NCBI GenBank assembly: GCA_009924885.1 | Contig: RFQS01000007.1 | Location: 1-20,890 of the forward strand | DNA length: 20,890 nt | Origin: Pseudomonadota bacterium | Lineage (GTDB): Bacteria > Cyanobacteriota > Vampirovibrionia > LMEP-6097 | Direction: 5' to 3' | Shown: positions 7,086 to 14,715 of the stretch, piece after piece | Numbering within the stretch: position 1 is the stretch's first letter | Layout: each line of letters starts with the position of its first letter | The notes under the pieces: generated by a model | Database searches by the model: none | The model's input: only the letters and a program-made list of their open reading frames with translations | What the model was told of the DNA's origin: nothing | Translations under genes and position numbers: made by a program

Positions 7086-7204
7086 GACCACTGCACAACT
7101 CCATTTTCTGCGTTTTTGTCGTCCTCATGATCCTCATGTATGCTTGATACATTGCGGTCATTCGTCCTCCTCAGCCTTGAAACTGCACGTTGTGCAGTGG
7201 TCTC
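7084..7204 (-). mobile_element. Palindromic element, copy C (full, inverted, between convergent genes)
   Basis: A 121-bp unit in the opposite orientation to copies A and B. It has perfect 16-base arms: GAGACCACTGCACAAC (7084-7099) and GTTGTGCAGTGGTCTC (7189-7204). The central hairpin is ATGTAT (7136-7141), 5-nt loop, ATACAT (7147-7152), where A and B have GTGTAC/GTACAT. Its first two bases form the GA of the argJ stop TGA. It fills the gap between argJ and the convergent ykgJ-type gene, so it may act as a two-way transcript-end structure. There is no T-tract typical of an intrinsic terminator directly after the arm. Confidence 0.9.
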
Positions 7205-7219
7205 TTCCTGAGTAAGCTT

Positions 7220-8524
7220 TTAATAATCACTACAAAGCCAAGCAATAAAAGTACCACAGAGATTTTTAGTCTCATTAAGATCCTGCTTGATTTGGTAAGC
7301 ATCGCTAGCCTCAATTAAAGCTACATAAGGCCTGACGTCATAAACATAACGAATATTCTCATAATTGGAATTATACTGATGCTGTTTTAGGTAGTAATTA
7401 CAAGACTGAACATTTCTATTGTCAGAAGTAGAGAGACCGTAGGCCCTGCACATCATCGGACGAATCTGGTGTACTGAACAGCCACCCGATTCACCTAAAA
7501 AAGGACAGCTATATTTAAAATCATTAGGATTCGCATCTTCTTTAGTTGGTCTATGTTTATTCGTGATCTTCAACTCATAACCATACTTTTCTACATGCTT
7601 GCTTTGGATATCTCTAGCCTTAGCTTTATAAATTTCGATATCACGCCCTTCTTCTTTAAGCTTCTGGACTAAATATTTATATTCAGAGTAATAAAGTACA
7701 GGATAGTCATTATGACAGCATTCTGAACAATTATAATAAAAACAGGTATCTTCATTAACACCAGTGAGATCACAGACCTCCACCTGAATATCCTTAATCT
7801 CTTGATAAAGCACACCTAGATTATTAACCACTTCTGAAGGTGGGTAAGTATGCTTGTTCGGTAATTTCTTTAAATTAACTTTCTTGGTTAAATCTGGTAA
7901 ATACTGCTCTCTGTACTCTAGCATCACATCATCGGCTTTCCCTAAATCCTTATTACGCCTATGATATAAAGCCAGTAAACGTAATCTCTCTGGTTTTAAA
8001 GACTCTTCTTGTAAATTATCAAATAAATTTCTATTAGATAATATTTCAAACGCTTTAGGATAAAGCTCTTCAAGTTGATTGACTAATATAAAATCAGTAT
8101 AATAAACGATTACAGTTGGTAATAAATTAACGATAGTATAAAAATCTATATTCTTGAATCTTTTATCTAATTCCTCATCTAACTGAACATATTTATAAAT
8201 CTTGGTATAAATATCTATAAGCTTCTTAGCAAGAGAGTTAGCTATAAATTCATTTCTCTTTACCACAAAGAGATTTTTCTCTTCTAAACGAATCTCATAT
8301 GTCAAAGCGTTCAAAATAAATAGACTCTTAATATCTAGAGAGTCCATTAAATCTGGTCTATTAATTAATTCATCATATAAGCCAAGGGACTTACCTTGAA
8401 GATATCTGCTTAAATATTTATTAAATCTATCTTTTTGGCTTCTTTTATAAAAAATATCTTGATAGCCAGAATCATAAGTCTTTAACGCATCTAGGGATTT
8501 TAACCTGTGTTGATCTTGTGACAT
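7220..8524 (-). CDS. YkgJ-type cysteine-cluster protein with long helical N-terminal region
   Basis: The C-terminal third carries the zinc/iron-chelating Cys-cluster pattern of the YkgJ family: CFYYNCSECCHNDYP, then CPFLGESGGCSVHQIRPMMC followed by RAYG. A later Cys lies in NVQSCNYYL. This family is thought to bind a metal or Fe-S cluster; its role is not established. The first 240 or so residues are largely helical and charged, with no Cys cluster, signal peptide or obvious membrane segment, and may be a repeat-like helical scaffold. At 434 aa it is much longer than ordinary YkgJ proteins (100-250 aa). It is the last gene of the rpsB-tsf-tRNA direction and ends 16 bp from palindromic copy C. 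Function unknown. Confidence 0.82.
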   Translation of the reverse strand: MSQDQHRLKSLDALKTYDSGYQDIFYKRSQKDRFNKYLSRYLQGKSLGLYDELINRPDLMDSLDIKSLFILNALTYEIRLEEKNLFVVKRNEFIANSLAKKLIDIYTKIYKYVQLDEELDKRFKNIDFYTIVNLLPTVIVYYTDFILVNQLEELYPKAFEILSNRNLFDNLQEESLKPERLRLLALYHRRNKDLGKADDVMLEYREQYLPDLTKKVNLKKLPNKHTYPPSEVVNNLGVLYQEIKDIQVEVCDLTGVNEDTCFYYNCSECCHNDYPVLYYSEYKYLVQKLKEEGRDIEIYKAKARDIQSKHVEKYGYELKITNKHRPTKEDANPNDFKYSCPFLGESGGCSVHQIRPMMCRAYGLSTSDNRNVQSCNYYLKQHQYNSNYENIRYVYDVRPYVALIEASDAYQIKQDLNETKNLCGTFIAWLCSDY

Positions 8525-8554
8525 AGATATATATTAATCCCTTTTTTAATTTAG

Positions 8555-8640
8555 TGGTACCGCAGGTCGGACTCGAACCGACACTCTTTAAGGGAACTTG
8601 ATTTTGAGTCAAGCGCGTCTACCGATTCCGCCACTGCGGC
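8555..8640 (-). tRNA. tRNA-Leu (anticodon CAA), CCA encoded
   Basis: On the minus strand the acceptor stem GCCGCAG pairs with CTGCGGT (one G-U), followed by discriminator A and an encoded CCA (8557-8555). The D-arm region contains TGGCGGAATCGGTAGACGCG, typical of leucine tRNA. The anticodon stem CTTGA/TCAAG encloses loop CTCAAAA with anticodon CAA at 8606-8604. A long variable arm (type II) and T stem GTCGG/CCGAC follow. It lies between tsf and the ykgJ-type gene. Confidence 0.95.
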
Positions 8641-8657
8641 AATACCAGGCTTTAAAG

Positions 8658-9545
8658 TTAAGATCCAGCCATCATAGAAGCTACTTCATCTGCGAAGTTA
8701 TCTTCTTTTTTCTGTATACCTTCACCAACTTTAAGTAAAACAAAAGCATCAATAGTCGCCCCACCTAAATAATCTTTAACCTTCTGGTCTGGATTTTTAA
8801 TAAATGGCTGTTCGTCTAAAGTCTTCACTGCAAGAAGCTTACTGATTCTACCCTCAACAATCTTCTCTTTAATCTCATCAGGTTTCCCCTTAAGATCATC
8901 TTTCTGCATCTCTATATTCTTCTCAGTAGCAATTACCTCAGCTGAAATATCAGCTCTAGTTTTAAATTCAGGAGCTGGATTACTAGCTGCTACGTGCATA
9001 GCAAGATCTAAAGCCTTATCTTCACTAGAAGCAGTACCAGACAAGGTAACTAATGCTCCGATTTTAAAACCTACTGGGTGGATGTATGAAGCTACTACGC
9101 CATCAGTCTTTAAATAAGCTAGTCTTCTAAGCTCTATCTTTTCACCAATTTTAGAAATCTGCTCAAGAATAGTCTCACTTAAAGGCTTTCCTTCAAAATC
9201 TACAGCTAAAACTTCTTCTAAATTATTAGACTTAGTATCTAAAGCTATCTTTGCGATTTTCTTAGCAAAGTTAATAAAATCATCATTCTTAGCGACGAAA
9301 TCAGTTTGACAATTAAGCTCAATAAGAGTCGCAGACTTCTTATCATCAGCAACAGCCACTGCAATAATTCCCTCAGCAGCGATATTTCCAATCTTCTTAG
9401 CAGCACCAGCTATACCTTTTTTGCGCAAATAATTAACAGCTTCTTCTATGTTTCCATTAGACTCGGTCAAGGCCTCTTTACACTTCATCATGCCGACACC
9501 AGTCATCGCTCTTAACTCAGCTACGTCTTTTGCTCCAAAACTCAT
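8658..9545 (-). CDS. tsf: Translation elongation factor Ts
   Basis: EF-Ts is the guanine nucleotide exchange factor that regenerates EF-Tu-GTP during translation elongation. The N-terminal UBA-like domain reads VAELRAMTGVGMMKCKEALT (TDVGMMDCKKAL-type signature), followed by NGNIEEAVNYLRKKG. The EF-Tu-contacting TDFVAKNDDF motif and a long dimerisation-domain region complete the protein. The 295-aa length is normal. A Shine-Dalgarno-like AAAGGA at 9563-9558 precedes the ATG by 12 nt. It follows rpsB by 40 bp, the conserved rpsB-tsf order, so the two are almost certainly one transcript. Confidence 0.98.
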   Translation of the reverse strand: MSFGAKDVAELRAMTGVGMMKCKEALTESNGNIEEAVNYLRKKGIAGAAKKIGNIAAEGIIAVAVADDKKSATLIELNCQTDFVAKNDDFINFAKKIAKIALDTKSNNLEEVLAVDFEGKPLSETILEQISKIGEKIELRRLAYLKTDGVVASYIHPVGFKIGALVTLSGTASSEDKALDLAMHVAASNPAPEFKTRADISAEVIATEKNIEMQKDDLKGKPDEIKEKIVEGRISKLLAVKTLDEQPFIKNPDQKVKDYLGGATIDAFVLLKVGEGIQKKEDNFADEVASMMAGS

Positions 9546-9585
9546 CTTCTTTTAAATTCCTTTATCTCTCGAAAACTATAATAGC

Positions 9586-10371
9586 TTATCTCTTAGATAT
9601 TTTTTGCTTAGCTGCCAAAATCACATCCATAAAATACTTAAGCAAGAAACTAAGCGAGCTAATAGAATCATCATTAGCAGGAATAGGAAAATCTATACCA
9701 GTAGGATCACCATCTGTATCTACCAAAGAAAGTATAGTAATGTTGCCTTGTTTCTTTGATTCTGTTATAGCTAATGCATCTTTCTTCTGATCAAGAACCA
9801 TAACTACATCTGGTCTACCTTTCATCTTCTTAAGACCACCTAATGATCTATTAAGTTTAAGAATCTGTCTATTAATAGATGCTATTTCTTTTTTCCCAAG
9901 ACCTTTAAAACCACCAGTATCTCTAGAGTGCTCAAGCTCTCTAAGAGTGTTTAATCTAGATCTAATTATGTCGAAGTTAGTAATTAACCCACCTAACCAT
10001 CTTTGGTTAATGAAGAAAATACCTGCTCTTTCAGCTTCAAGCTTAACTAATTCAGAAGCTTGCTTAGAAGTACCTACCAATAGAATATTTCTATCAAGCT
10101 TAACTTGTTTTTTTAAAAATTCTGCGGCCCTCATCATGTTAGAAACAGTTATAGAAACATCAATAACATGCAAGCCATTCTTCGCAGAGTGAATGTAGGC
10201 ATCCATCTTAGGATTTTTCTTACGAGTAGGGTGCCCTAAATGTGAACCAGCTGCTACTAATGCTCTTAGTAATTCTTTGGCTTCAGCTTTTTTAGCCTCA
10301 AGCTTCTCTAATTTTTCAGCTTCTGTTGCTGTATCATTCACGCTATTTGCTTCTTTTATTTCTATTGACAT
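9586..10371 (-). CDS. rpsB: 30S ribosomal protein S2
   Basis: S2 is an essential small-subunit protein at the head-body junction of the 30S particle. The S2 core starts near residue 36 with LVAAGSHLGHPTRKKNPKM. It includes NGLHVIDV, ILLVGTSKQA, INQRWLGGLITNF and KKMKGRPDVVMVLDQ, then SLVDTDGDPTGIDFPIPAND. Most S2 proteins begin close to the AGxHxGH motif. Here about 35 extra N-terminal residues rich in Glu, Lys and Ala (EAEKLEKLEAKKAEAKELL) would form a charged helix. The start is the only plausible ATG in that region. It is the first gene of the rpsB-tsf transcript and is divergent from the SCP2 gene. Confidence 0.98.
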   Translation of the reverse strand: MSIEIKEANSVNDTATEAEKLEKLEAKKAEAKELLRALVAAGSHLGHPTRKKNPKMDAYIHSAKNGLHVIDVSITVSNMMRAAEFLKKQVKLDRNILLVGTSKQASELVKLEAERAGIFFINQRWLGGLITNFDIIRSRLNTLRELEHSRDTGGFKGLGKKEIASINRQILKLNRSLGGLKKMKGRPDVVMVLDQKKDALAITESKKQGNITILSLVDTDGDPTGIDFPIPANDDSISSLSFLLKYFMDVILAAKQKISKR

Positions 10372-10427
10372 ATTATTTTACCATCTACATTATTAGTCCC
10401 AAGTCAAGACAATTAAGCAGGCTAACT

Positions 10428-10457
10428 ATTCTAGCAATTAACTTACTAGGTTTGCAA
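10428..10457 (-). promoter_or_regulatory. Candidate rpsB promoter
   Basis: On the minus strand, TTGCAA (10457-10452), an 18-nt spacer and TAGAAT (10433-10428) give a plausible sigma70-type promoter about 55 bp upstream of the rpsB ATG. TTGCAA is its own reverse complement. Read on the plus strand it lies 19 nt before TAAGAT (10477-10482), directly upstream of the SCP2 gene, so the two promoters could share it. Inference from consensus only. Confidence 0.35.
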
Positions 10458-10489
10458 TCTTTTGAAAATTCAATGATAAGATAAAAATC

Positions 10490-10816
10490 ATGGCGACTAT
10501 TGGTGAAGTTTTCGAGGAAATGCACAAGCATTTCAACCCAGAAGGAGCAGCAGGAATCGCTGCAACTTATCAGTTTAATATTTCAGGCCCAGAAGGTGGA
10601 ACATGGGTTTTTTCAATCAAAGATCAGGAATGTGAATTCAGCTCTACCCCATTATCAAGCCCGAGTGTAGAAATAGCGATGAGTGATAAAGACTGGATCT
10701 CTATTCGTGAAGGCAGGCTCAATAGCCAAATGGCTTTTATGCAAGGTAAGCTAAAAGTTAAAGGCGACATGGGACTTGCGATGAAATTACAAAATATTTT
10801 CCCTATTAAAGCCTAG
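10490..10816 (+). CDS. SCP2 sterol-binding-like domain protein
   Basis: A single-domain protein of 108 aa in the SCP2 fold, which binds lipids or other hydrophobic molecules in a tunnel. Visible family traits are the N-terminal helix and the beta-strand run YQFNISGPEGGTWVFSIKD. The conserved acidic strand VEIAMSDKDWISIREG is followed by Q-M-A-F-M-Q-G-KLKVKGDMGLAMKLQ, the usual domain ending. The bound ligand is unknown; bacterial members are often stand-alone. The stop TAG (10814-10816) is followed within a few bases by a partial palindromic element, with the M14 peptidase gene next. A -10-like TAAGAT ends 7 nt before the ATG, so the mRNA may be nearly leaderless. Confidence 0.88.
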   Translation: MATIGEVFEEMHKHFNPEGAAGIAATYQFNISGPEGGTWVFSIKDQECEFSSTPLSSPSVEIAMSDKDWISIREGRLNSQMAFMQGKLKVKGDMGLAMKLQNIFPIKA

Positions 10817-10818
10817 AA

Positions 10819-10857
10819 GGGACTGCTCACAAACGTACAAGTTCAAGGCTAAGGAGC
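10819..10857 (+). repeat. Left-end piece of the palindromic element, supplying the next gene's ribosome binding site
   Basis: GGGACTGCTCACAAACGTAC continues into AAGTTCAAGGCTAAGGAGC, matching the left arm and first interior block of the element (full copies have GTTCAAGGCTGAGGAGGACG). The right half is missing. The AAGGAG at 10851-10856 lies 9 nt before the ATG at 10866, so the relic appears to provide the Shine-Dalgarno sequence of the M14 peptidase gene. Confidence 0.75.
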
Positions 10858-10865
10858 AAAAGTCT

Positions 10866-11654
10866 ATGAGACTATTATTAATAGCGGGAACACACGGAGT
10901 AGAACCTCAGAGTTCTGTTTTTTTAAGCAGCCTTCTTGCTCAAATTGTATTTATGGATGAGCCTGACGAAAATCCAGAAAATGGAGTCGTGTGCAGGTCT
11001 ATAGATATTGATTTCAACAAAAGATCAATAGGAATATTCTCAATATCCCAGCTGCTTGGACTAACAGCACATGAAGCTGAAGATACTGCTATCCAGATTA
11101 ATGATTTAGAGCTGAATGTAAATGAGTTTAAAAATTTTAAAATCATCGCCATACCAGCATTAAATCCACATGGTTTAAAAAACTTCACTCGCCATAATCA
11201 TCATGACGTAGATTTAAATCGTAATATGCCAAGCCAAAACTGGCAGAGTGCAAAATTTAGAATAGATGGTGAAAAAAATCCCTATTACCCTGGTGATTTT
11301 CCAGCAAGTGAAATTGAAACTCAATTTTTAACTAAATTAATAGAGGGGCTTGATTTTGATTTAATTATTAGTTTTCATACCAATCACTTTATTCGCTTTC
11401 CAAATGCTCCACAAGTTAACTATGACGGGCTCGGTACTCATAAAGACTTTGCTACAAGACTTGCACGCGATACAGAACTGGAATTCACCGAAGATATCGG
11501 CTATCCAACTCCTGGCTCACTTGGTTCTTACTCTAAAGACAAGGGACTGGACTGCATTACCATTGAGTTTGATGATAATATTCAAGCAGAAGAACTTAAT
11601 ACTAAATACCTTAAAGCCTTTACAGAGAATATAAGCTCTTTATTTAAAAATTAG
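10866..11654 (+). CDS. M14-family zinc carboxypeptidase / amidase-like protein
   Basis: This metallohydrolase resembles the succinylglutamate desuccinylase/aspartoacylase and MpaA side of the M14 clan. Zinc ligands appear as H10 and E13 in AGTHGVEPQ, with H171 in ISFHTN. VDLNRNMP supplies the substrate-binding Arg, and E234 in ITIEF is the likely catalytic Glu. At 262 aa the length suits MpaA-like murein peptide amidases, which release diaminopimelate from peptidoglycan peptides; the substrate here is inferred, not shown. No signal peptide is visible, so it is probably cytoplasmic. It follows the SCP2 gene by 49 bp, the gap being filled by an element relic that provides its Shine-Dalgarno sequence. 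Confidence 0.85.
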   Translation: MRLLLIAGTHGVEPQSSVFLSSLLAQIVFMDEPDENPENGVVCRSIDIDFNKRSIGIFSISQLLGLTAHEAEDTAIQINDLELNVNEFKNFKIIAIPALNPHGLKNFTRHNHHDVDLNRNMPSQNWQSAKFRIDGEKNPYYPGDFPASEIETQFLTKLIEGLDFDLIISFHTNHFIRFPNAPQVNYDGLGTHKDFATRLARDTELEFTEDIGYPTPGSLGSYSKDKGLDCITIEFDDNIQAEELNTKYLKAFTENISSLFKN

Positions 11655-11724
11655 GACTACGCAAGGGATATAAAAAAGTTTTTTCCAAATTAAATGGTAT
11701 TTTGGCATTAAGATTATCTAAATA

Positions 11725-12939
11725 ATGGACAGGATTTTTCAAAATAAAATCAATGATCTTAAAAAACAAAATTTATACAGAGATCAAAATTCAATTAATG
11801 AGCGACTTTCAAGACAGAAAGAACTAATAAATTTCTCAAGCAATGACTATCTTGGGCTTGCTGAGTATTCCCTTTCAGAAATATTAAATATCAATGCTAA
11901 AGATTACTCAGTCAATAATTTAACAGAATTAATGCAAATCCCTTTTGGCAGCAGTGGTTCAAGACTAACAACTGGCACGCACCTAGAGCATAAAGAGCTT
12001 GAAGACTGCATTGCAAGCTGGAAAGCCTGCGAGGACACTATCATTTTCAGTAGTGGCTATTTAGCGAATCTCGGTGCCTTATCTGCATTAATAGATAAGG
12101 ATGATGTCGTCTTCATTGATGAACTCGCACACTCGTGCATGTGGGATGCTCTCAGGATAAACAATGCAAGAAAATATATTTTTGCACACAATGACGCCCA
12201 GGAATTAAGGAGGCTTATCCAAAAATATCGTTATCAATATACCAATTCTTTCATCATCACAGAGTCCGTATTTAGCATGGACGGCGACCTTGCTCCCTTA
12301 GATGATTTAAAATCTATCGCTGACGAATATTCATCATTCTTATATATAGACGAGGCTCACAGTACTGGCATATACGGAGCAAGTGGAGCAGGTCTTATCA
12401 GTGAATATAAAGAAAAGAATCCTCAGCAGGATTTCAGCAACCTTATTCAAATGGGGACACTGTCTAAAGCGATTGGTCTTGAGGGTGGCTATATCTCTGG
12501 ATCATCTTCACTGATTGACTTCTTACGCAATAAAGCACGAACTTATGTCTATTCAACAGCGAGTTCTCCTTTCTTAATGAAAATAGCTCGGCATAATATC
12601 CAAAAAATCATTCACCAGAATGATCTTCGCCAAAAGCTTTTCAGTAATATTAAATACTTAGACTCACTACTCAGCAATCTTAAAACTAAGAATGAAATGG
12701 ATATTGAAAATAAATTTCACTGGACAAATTTCGGCAGTCCAATATTTACCATACAATTTCAAGAGATAGATAAGTGCCTTACTGTTAGTAACAAGCTTTT
12801 AGAAAAAGGTTTTATCTGCACAAGCATCAGACCACCTACTGTAAAAATCGCCCGATTGCGAATATGTGTCAGCAGCAAACACAGTCATGATCAGATTCTC
12901 AGCTTTTATGCAGCTTTGTCAATAGCTCTAGCAGCATAA
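11725..12939 (+). CDS. bioF: 8-amino-7-oxononanoate synthase (biotin synthesis)
   Basis: A PLP enzyme of the alpha-oxoamine synthase family that condenses pimeloyl-ACP/CoA with alanine in biotin synthesis. Landmarks are FSSNDYLGLAE, GSSGSRLTTGTHLEHKELE, IIFSSGYLANLGALSAL and the PLP-Asp motif YIDEAHSTGIYGASGAG. The Schiff-base lysine is K248 in MGTLSKAIGLEGGYISGS, and the C-terminal block is GFICTSIRPPTV.IARLRI. Length (404 aa) is slightly above the usual 385. KBL (2-amino-3-ketobutyrate CoA ligase) is the main alternative; the IRPPTV.....LRI end favours BioF. No other biotin gene is in the window. The 70-bp upstream gap has no strong promoter or Shine-Dalgarno sequence. Confidence 0.9.
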   Translation: MDRIFQNKINDLKKQNLYRDQNSINERLSRQKELINFSSNDYLGLAEYSLSEILNINAKDYSVNNLTELMQIPFGSSGSRLTTGTHLEHKELEDCIASWKACEDTIIFSSGYLANLGALSALIDKDDVVFIDELAHSCMWDALRINNARKYIFAHNDAQELRRLIQKYRYQYTNSFIITESVFSMDGDLAPLDDLKSIADEYSSFLYIDEAHSTGIYGASGAGLISEYKEKNPQQDFSNLIQMGTLSKAIGLEGGYISGSSSLIDFLRNKARTYVYSTASSPFLMKIARHNIQKIIHQNDLRQKLFSNIKYLDSLLSNLKTKNEMDIENKFHWTNFGSPIFTIQFQEIDKCLTVSNKLLEKGFICTSIRPPTVKIARLRICVSSKHSHDQILSFYAALSIALAA

Positions 12940-13006
12940 TTTAACTTTTTTTTCTAAAATTTATCTAAGCTACAAAATCAAAATTTTGCTATAAAATATA
13001 AATAGA

Positions 13007-13375
13007 ATGAAAGTTAATGCAAGTGCTGAATTGGAAAGGGATTGTATATCTAATTTTTCCCTCGACCAATTAGAACGTTTTTTAGCAAACTATAGTGTAA
13101 CCCTACTGAGCCTGAGATTTGTTGGTGATAAGGTTTCTGTAATGTTCAGGGGTACTAAAGAGAATCTTAGACTTGCAGTGAAAAGCCTATATCTTAAATC
13201 TGGTTCTTCCTTTAAAAAGACTGTACCTGAGCATATTAAAAACTATTTAGACAGCATGGCAGATTCCAAATCTTATAAAAAAAATTACGATAAAGTCGCT
13301 GGTGACTATATTCGCCACTGTAATTTAAATAATGTAACTCCGCATCCTGAAGTTGACGAAGGTTTTGTTTACTAA
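13007..13375 (+). CDS. Hypothetical protein, 122 aa
   Basis: I do not recognise this family. The N-terminal half, with alternating hydrophobics (SVTLLSLRFVGDKVSVMFRG then TKENLRLAVKSL), looks like a small alpha/beta domain. The C-terminal half is polar and Lys/Tyr-rich (KSYKKNYDKVAGDYIRHCN). No signal peptide or membrane segment is visible. The last 23 bases overlap the start of the RNA methyltransferase gene in another frame, suggesting translational coupling and perhaps a related role. AT-rich DNA just upstream (GCTATAAAATATAAATAG) could hold a -10 element. Confidence 0.72.
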   Translation: MKVNASAELERDCISNFSLDQLERFLANYSVTLLSLRFVGDKVSVMFRGTKENLRLAVKSLYLKSGSSFKKTVPEHIKNYLDSMADSKSYKKNYDKVAGDYIRHCNLNNVTPHPEVDEGFVY

Positions 13376-14288
13376 AGTAACCAGTGACACTAATCAGTTT
13401 ATTAAACTCGCCAGATCTCTCTTGGAGAAGAAGAGCCGAGATAAGGAGAACTTATTTATCGTTGAAGGTTTTAAGTTAATAGATGAAGCCGTGGCAGCTG
13501 ATTTCACTCTTAAATATCTTTATATTATTGAGGAAGAATTACAAAATAATATTGAGCTGAATCTTTCTGCTCAAGAAGCTTTTAAAAAAACCAGTACTAA
13601 TAATAACGTAGGAGAAATATTTCTAATTTCAGAAGGGCTTATGAAAAAGATTGCTAGCACTGAAACACCGCCAGAAGCACTAGCTATATTTTTTAAAAAA
13701 TCTGATTCACTAGTTAATAGCTCAGTAGAAGCTCATTTGGTTGTGGCTAATCCAAGCCCTGAGCTACAGAGAGTTAATCTTTACTGTGAAAATCTTCAAG
13801 ACCCTGGTAATTTAGGTGGCATCATTAGAACCGCTTTAGCGAGTGGCTGTGAGAATATTTTCTTAGATAACTGTGTGGATATATATAATCCTAAATTAAT
13901 CAGAGCTAGTGCTGGAGCTGTTTTTCATGTAAAATTTCATGAAACGAACTTAGAAGAATTCTTAAAATCAACAATAAATTTAAATATTCAAGAACAGCCC
14001 AAGATTAGCAGTGAACATCTACCAATTCAAGAGAAAATAACTTTAGTTGCGACCTCTCCTAGAGCCGAACATGCATATTATGATTTTAAGCCTGAAAACC
14101 ATGAAAAAATAATTTTAATGATGGGGAATGAAGGAAAAGGCTTAAGTGAAAAGGCTTTCTCTGCCTGTGATACAACACTGAACATTCCGATTAACCCTAA
14201 AGTCGAAAGCTTAAATGTACTAGCTGCAAGCACAGTACTACTATTTCATTTTCAAAGCTTAAATAAAAGAGACTTATACAGACCTTAG
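13353..14288 (+). CDS. SpoU/TrmH-family RNA 2'-O-methyltransferase
   Basis: A SPOUT-class SAM-dependent enzyme that 2'-O-methylates a ribose in rRNA or tRNA. The N-terminal substrate-binding region includes KKSRDKENLFIVEGFKLIDE, typical of the SpoU L30e-like domain. The trefoil-knot catalytic domain has motif 1 NLQDPGNLGGIIRTA, motif 2 LMMGNEGKGLS and motif 3 IPINPKVESLNVLAAST. The RlmB-type 23S rRNA group is the closest in layout, but the target base is not readable. The start is TTG at 13353, inside the previous gene; another TTG at 13365 is possible and no ATG is well placed. The 311-aa length is slightly above the usual 250-270, with an Asn/Ser-rich segment around residues 85-130. Confidence 0.88.
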   Translation: MTKVLFTKVTSDTNQFIKLARSLLEKKSRDKENLFIVEGFKLIDEAVAADFTLKYLYIIEEELQNNIELNLSAQEAFKKTSTNNNVGEIFLISEGLMKKIASTETPPEALAIFFKKSDSLVNSSVEAHLVVANPSPELQRVNLYCENLQDPGNLGGIIRTALASGCENIFLDNCVDIYNPKLIRASAGAVFHVKFHETNLEEFLKSTINLNIQEQPKISSEHLPIQEKITLVATSPRAEHAYYDFKPENHEKIILMMGNEGKGLSEKAFSACDTTLNIPINPKVESLNVLAASTVLLFHFQSLNKRDLYRP

Positions 14289-14301
14289 AGTGATCTTTAA
14301 A

Positions 14302-14715
14302 ATGGAACAAATAGTAGCTTTAGACATAGGTGAAAAACGTGTAGGCATAGCCACCAGTGACACTCTTGGGCTAGGCATCAGACCTTATAAAACCGTTCTT
14401 AAAGATGAACTTATAAAAACCCTTGAGTCATTAATGAAAGAATATGATCTTATTAAACTAGTAATCGGTCTTCCTAAGCACAGAGATGGAAATAAAAGCG
14501 AGCAGACTCTTAAAGTAGAAAGCTTTACAGAGCTGATTCGGGAAAGGTTTTCTAATTTAGAGATATGCTTTGAAGATGAAATACTGACTAGCAGTGCAGC
14601 TAAAGAAAGGCTTTTAGATATGGGGGTTCATATCACTGAAAAAAATAAAGGACTTATAGATATGCATGCTGCTGCAATTATTCTTGAGCAGTATTTTAGT
14701 AATTATTCTAAATAA
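14302..14715 (+). CDS. ruvX: YqgF/RuvX family nuclease (pre-16S rRNA processing / Holliday junction resolvase-like)
   Basis: A small RNase H-fold nuclease, linked in E. coli to 16S rRNA 5' maturation. The fold starts with VALDIGEKRVGIATSD, whose first Asp is a metal ligand. VIGLPKHRDGNKSEQ is the family GLP motif. FEDEILTSSAA carries the middle acidic residue, and IDMHAAAIILEQYF the last Asp. I use the ATG at 14302 because the fold begins immediately after it; a GTG at 14290 is in frame. The length (137 aa) is typical. It lies 13 bp after the SpoU gene. Its TAA (14713-14715) overlaps the first bases of an element relic. Confidence 0.92.
   Translation: MEQIVALDIGEKRVGIATSDTLGLGIRPYKTVLKDELIKTLESLMKEYDLIKLVIGLPKHRDGNKSEQTLKVESFTELIRERFSNLEICFEDEILTSSAAKERLLDMGVHITEKNKGLIDMHAAAIILEQYFSNYSK

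Noticed and set aside
7084..7204. Ordinary intrinsic terminator
   Set aside because: The hairpin arms are separated by a 90-bp conserved interior and no T-tract follows directly; the unit is a copy of the dispersed element, though it might still influence 3' ends.
1125..7204. CRISPR array or insertion sequence
   Set aside because: Copies are kilobases apart in both orientations without spacers, and no transposase or cas gene is present.
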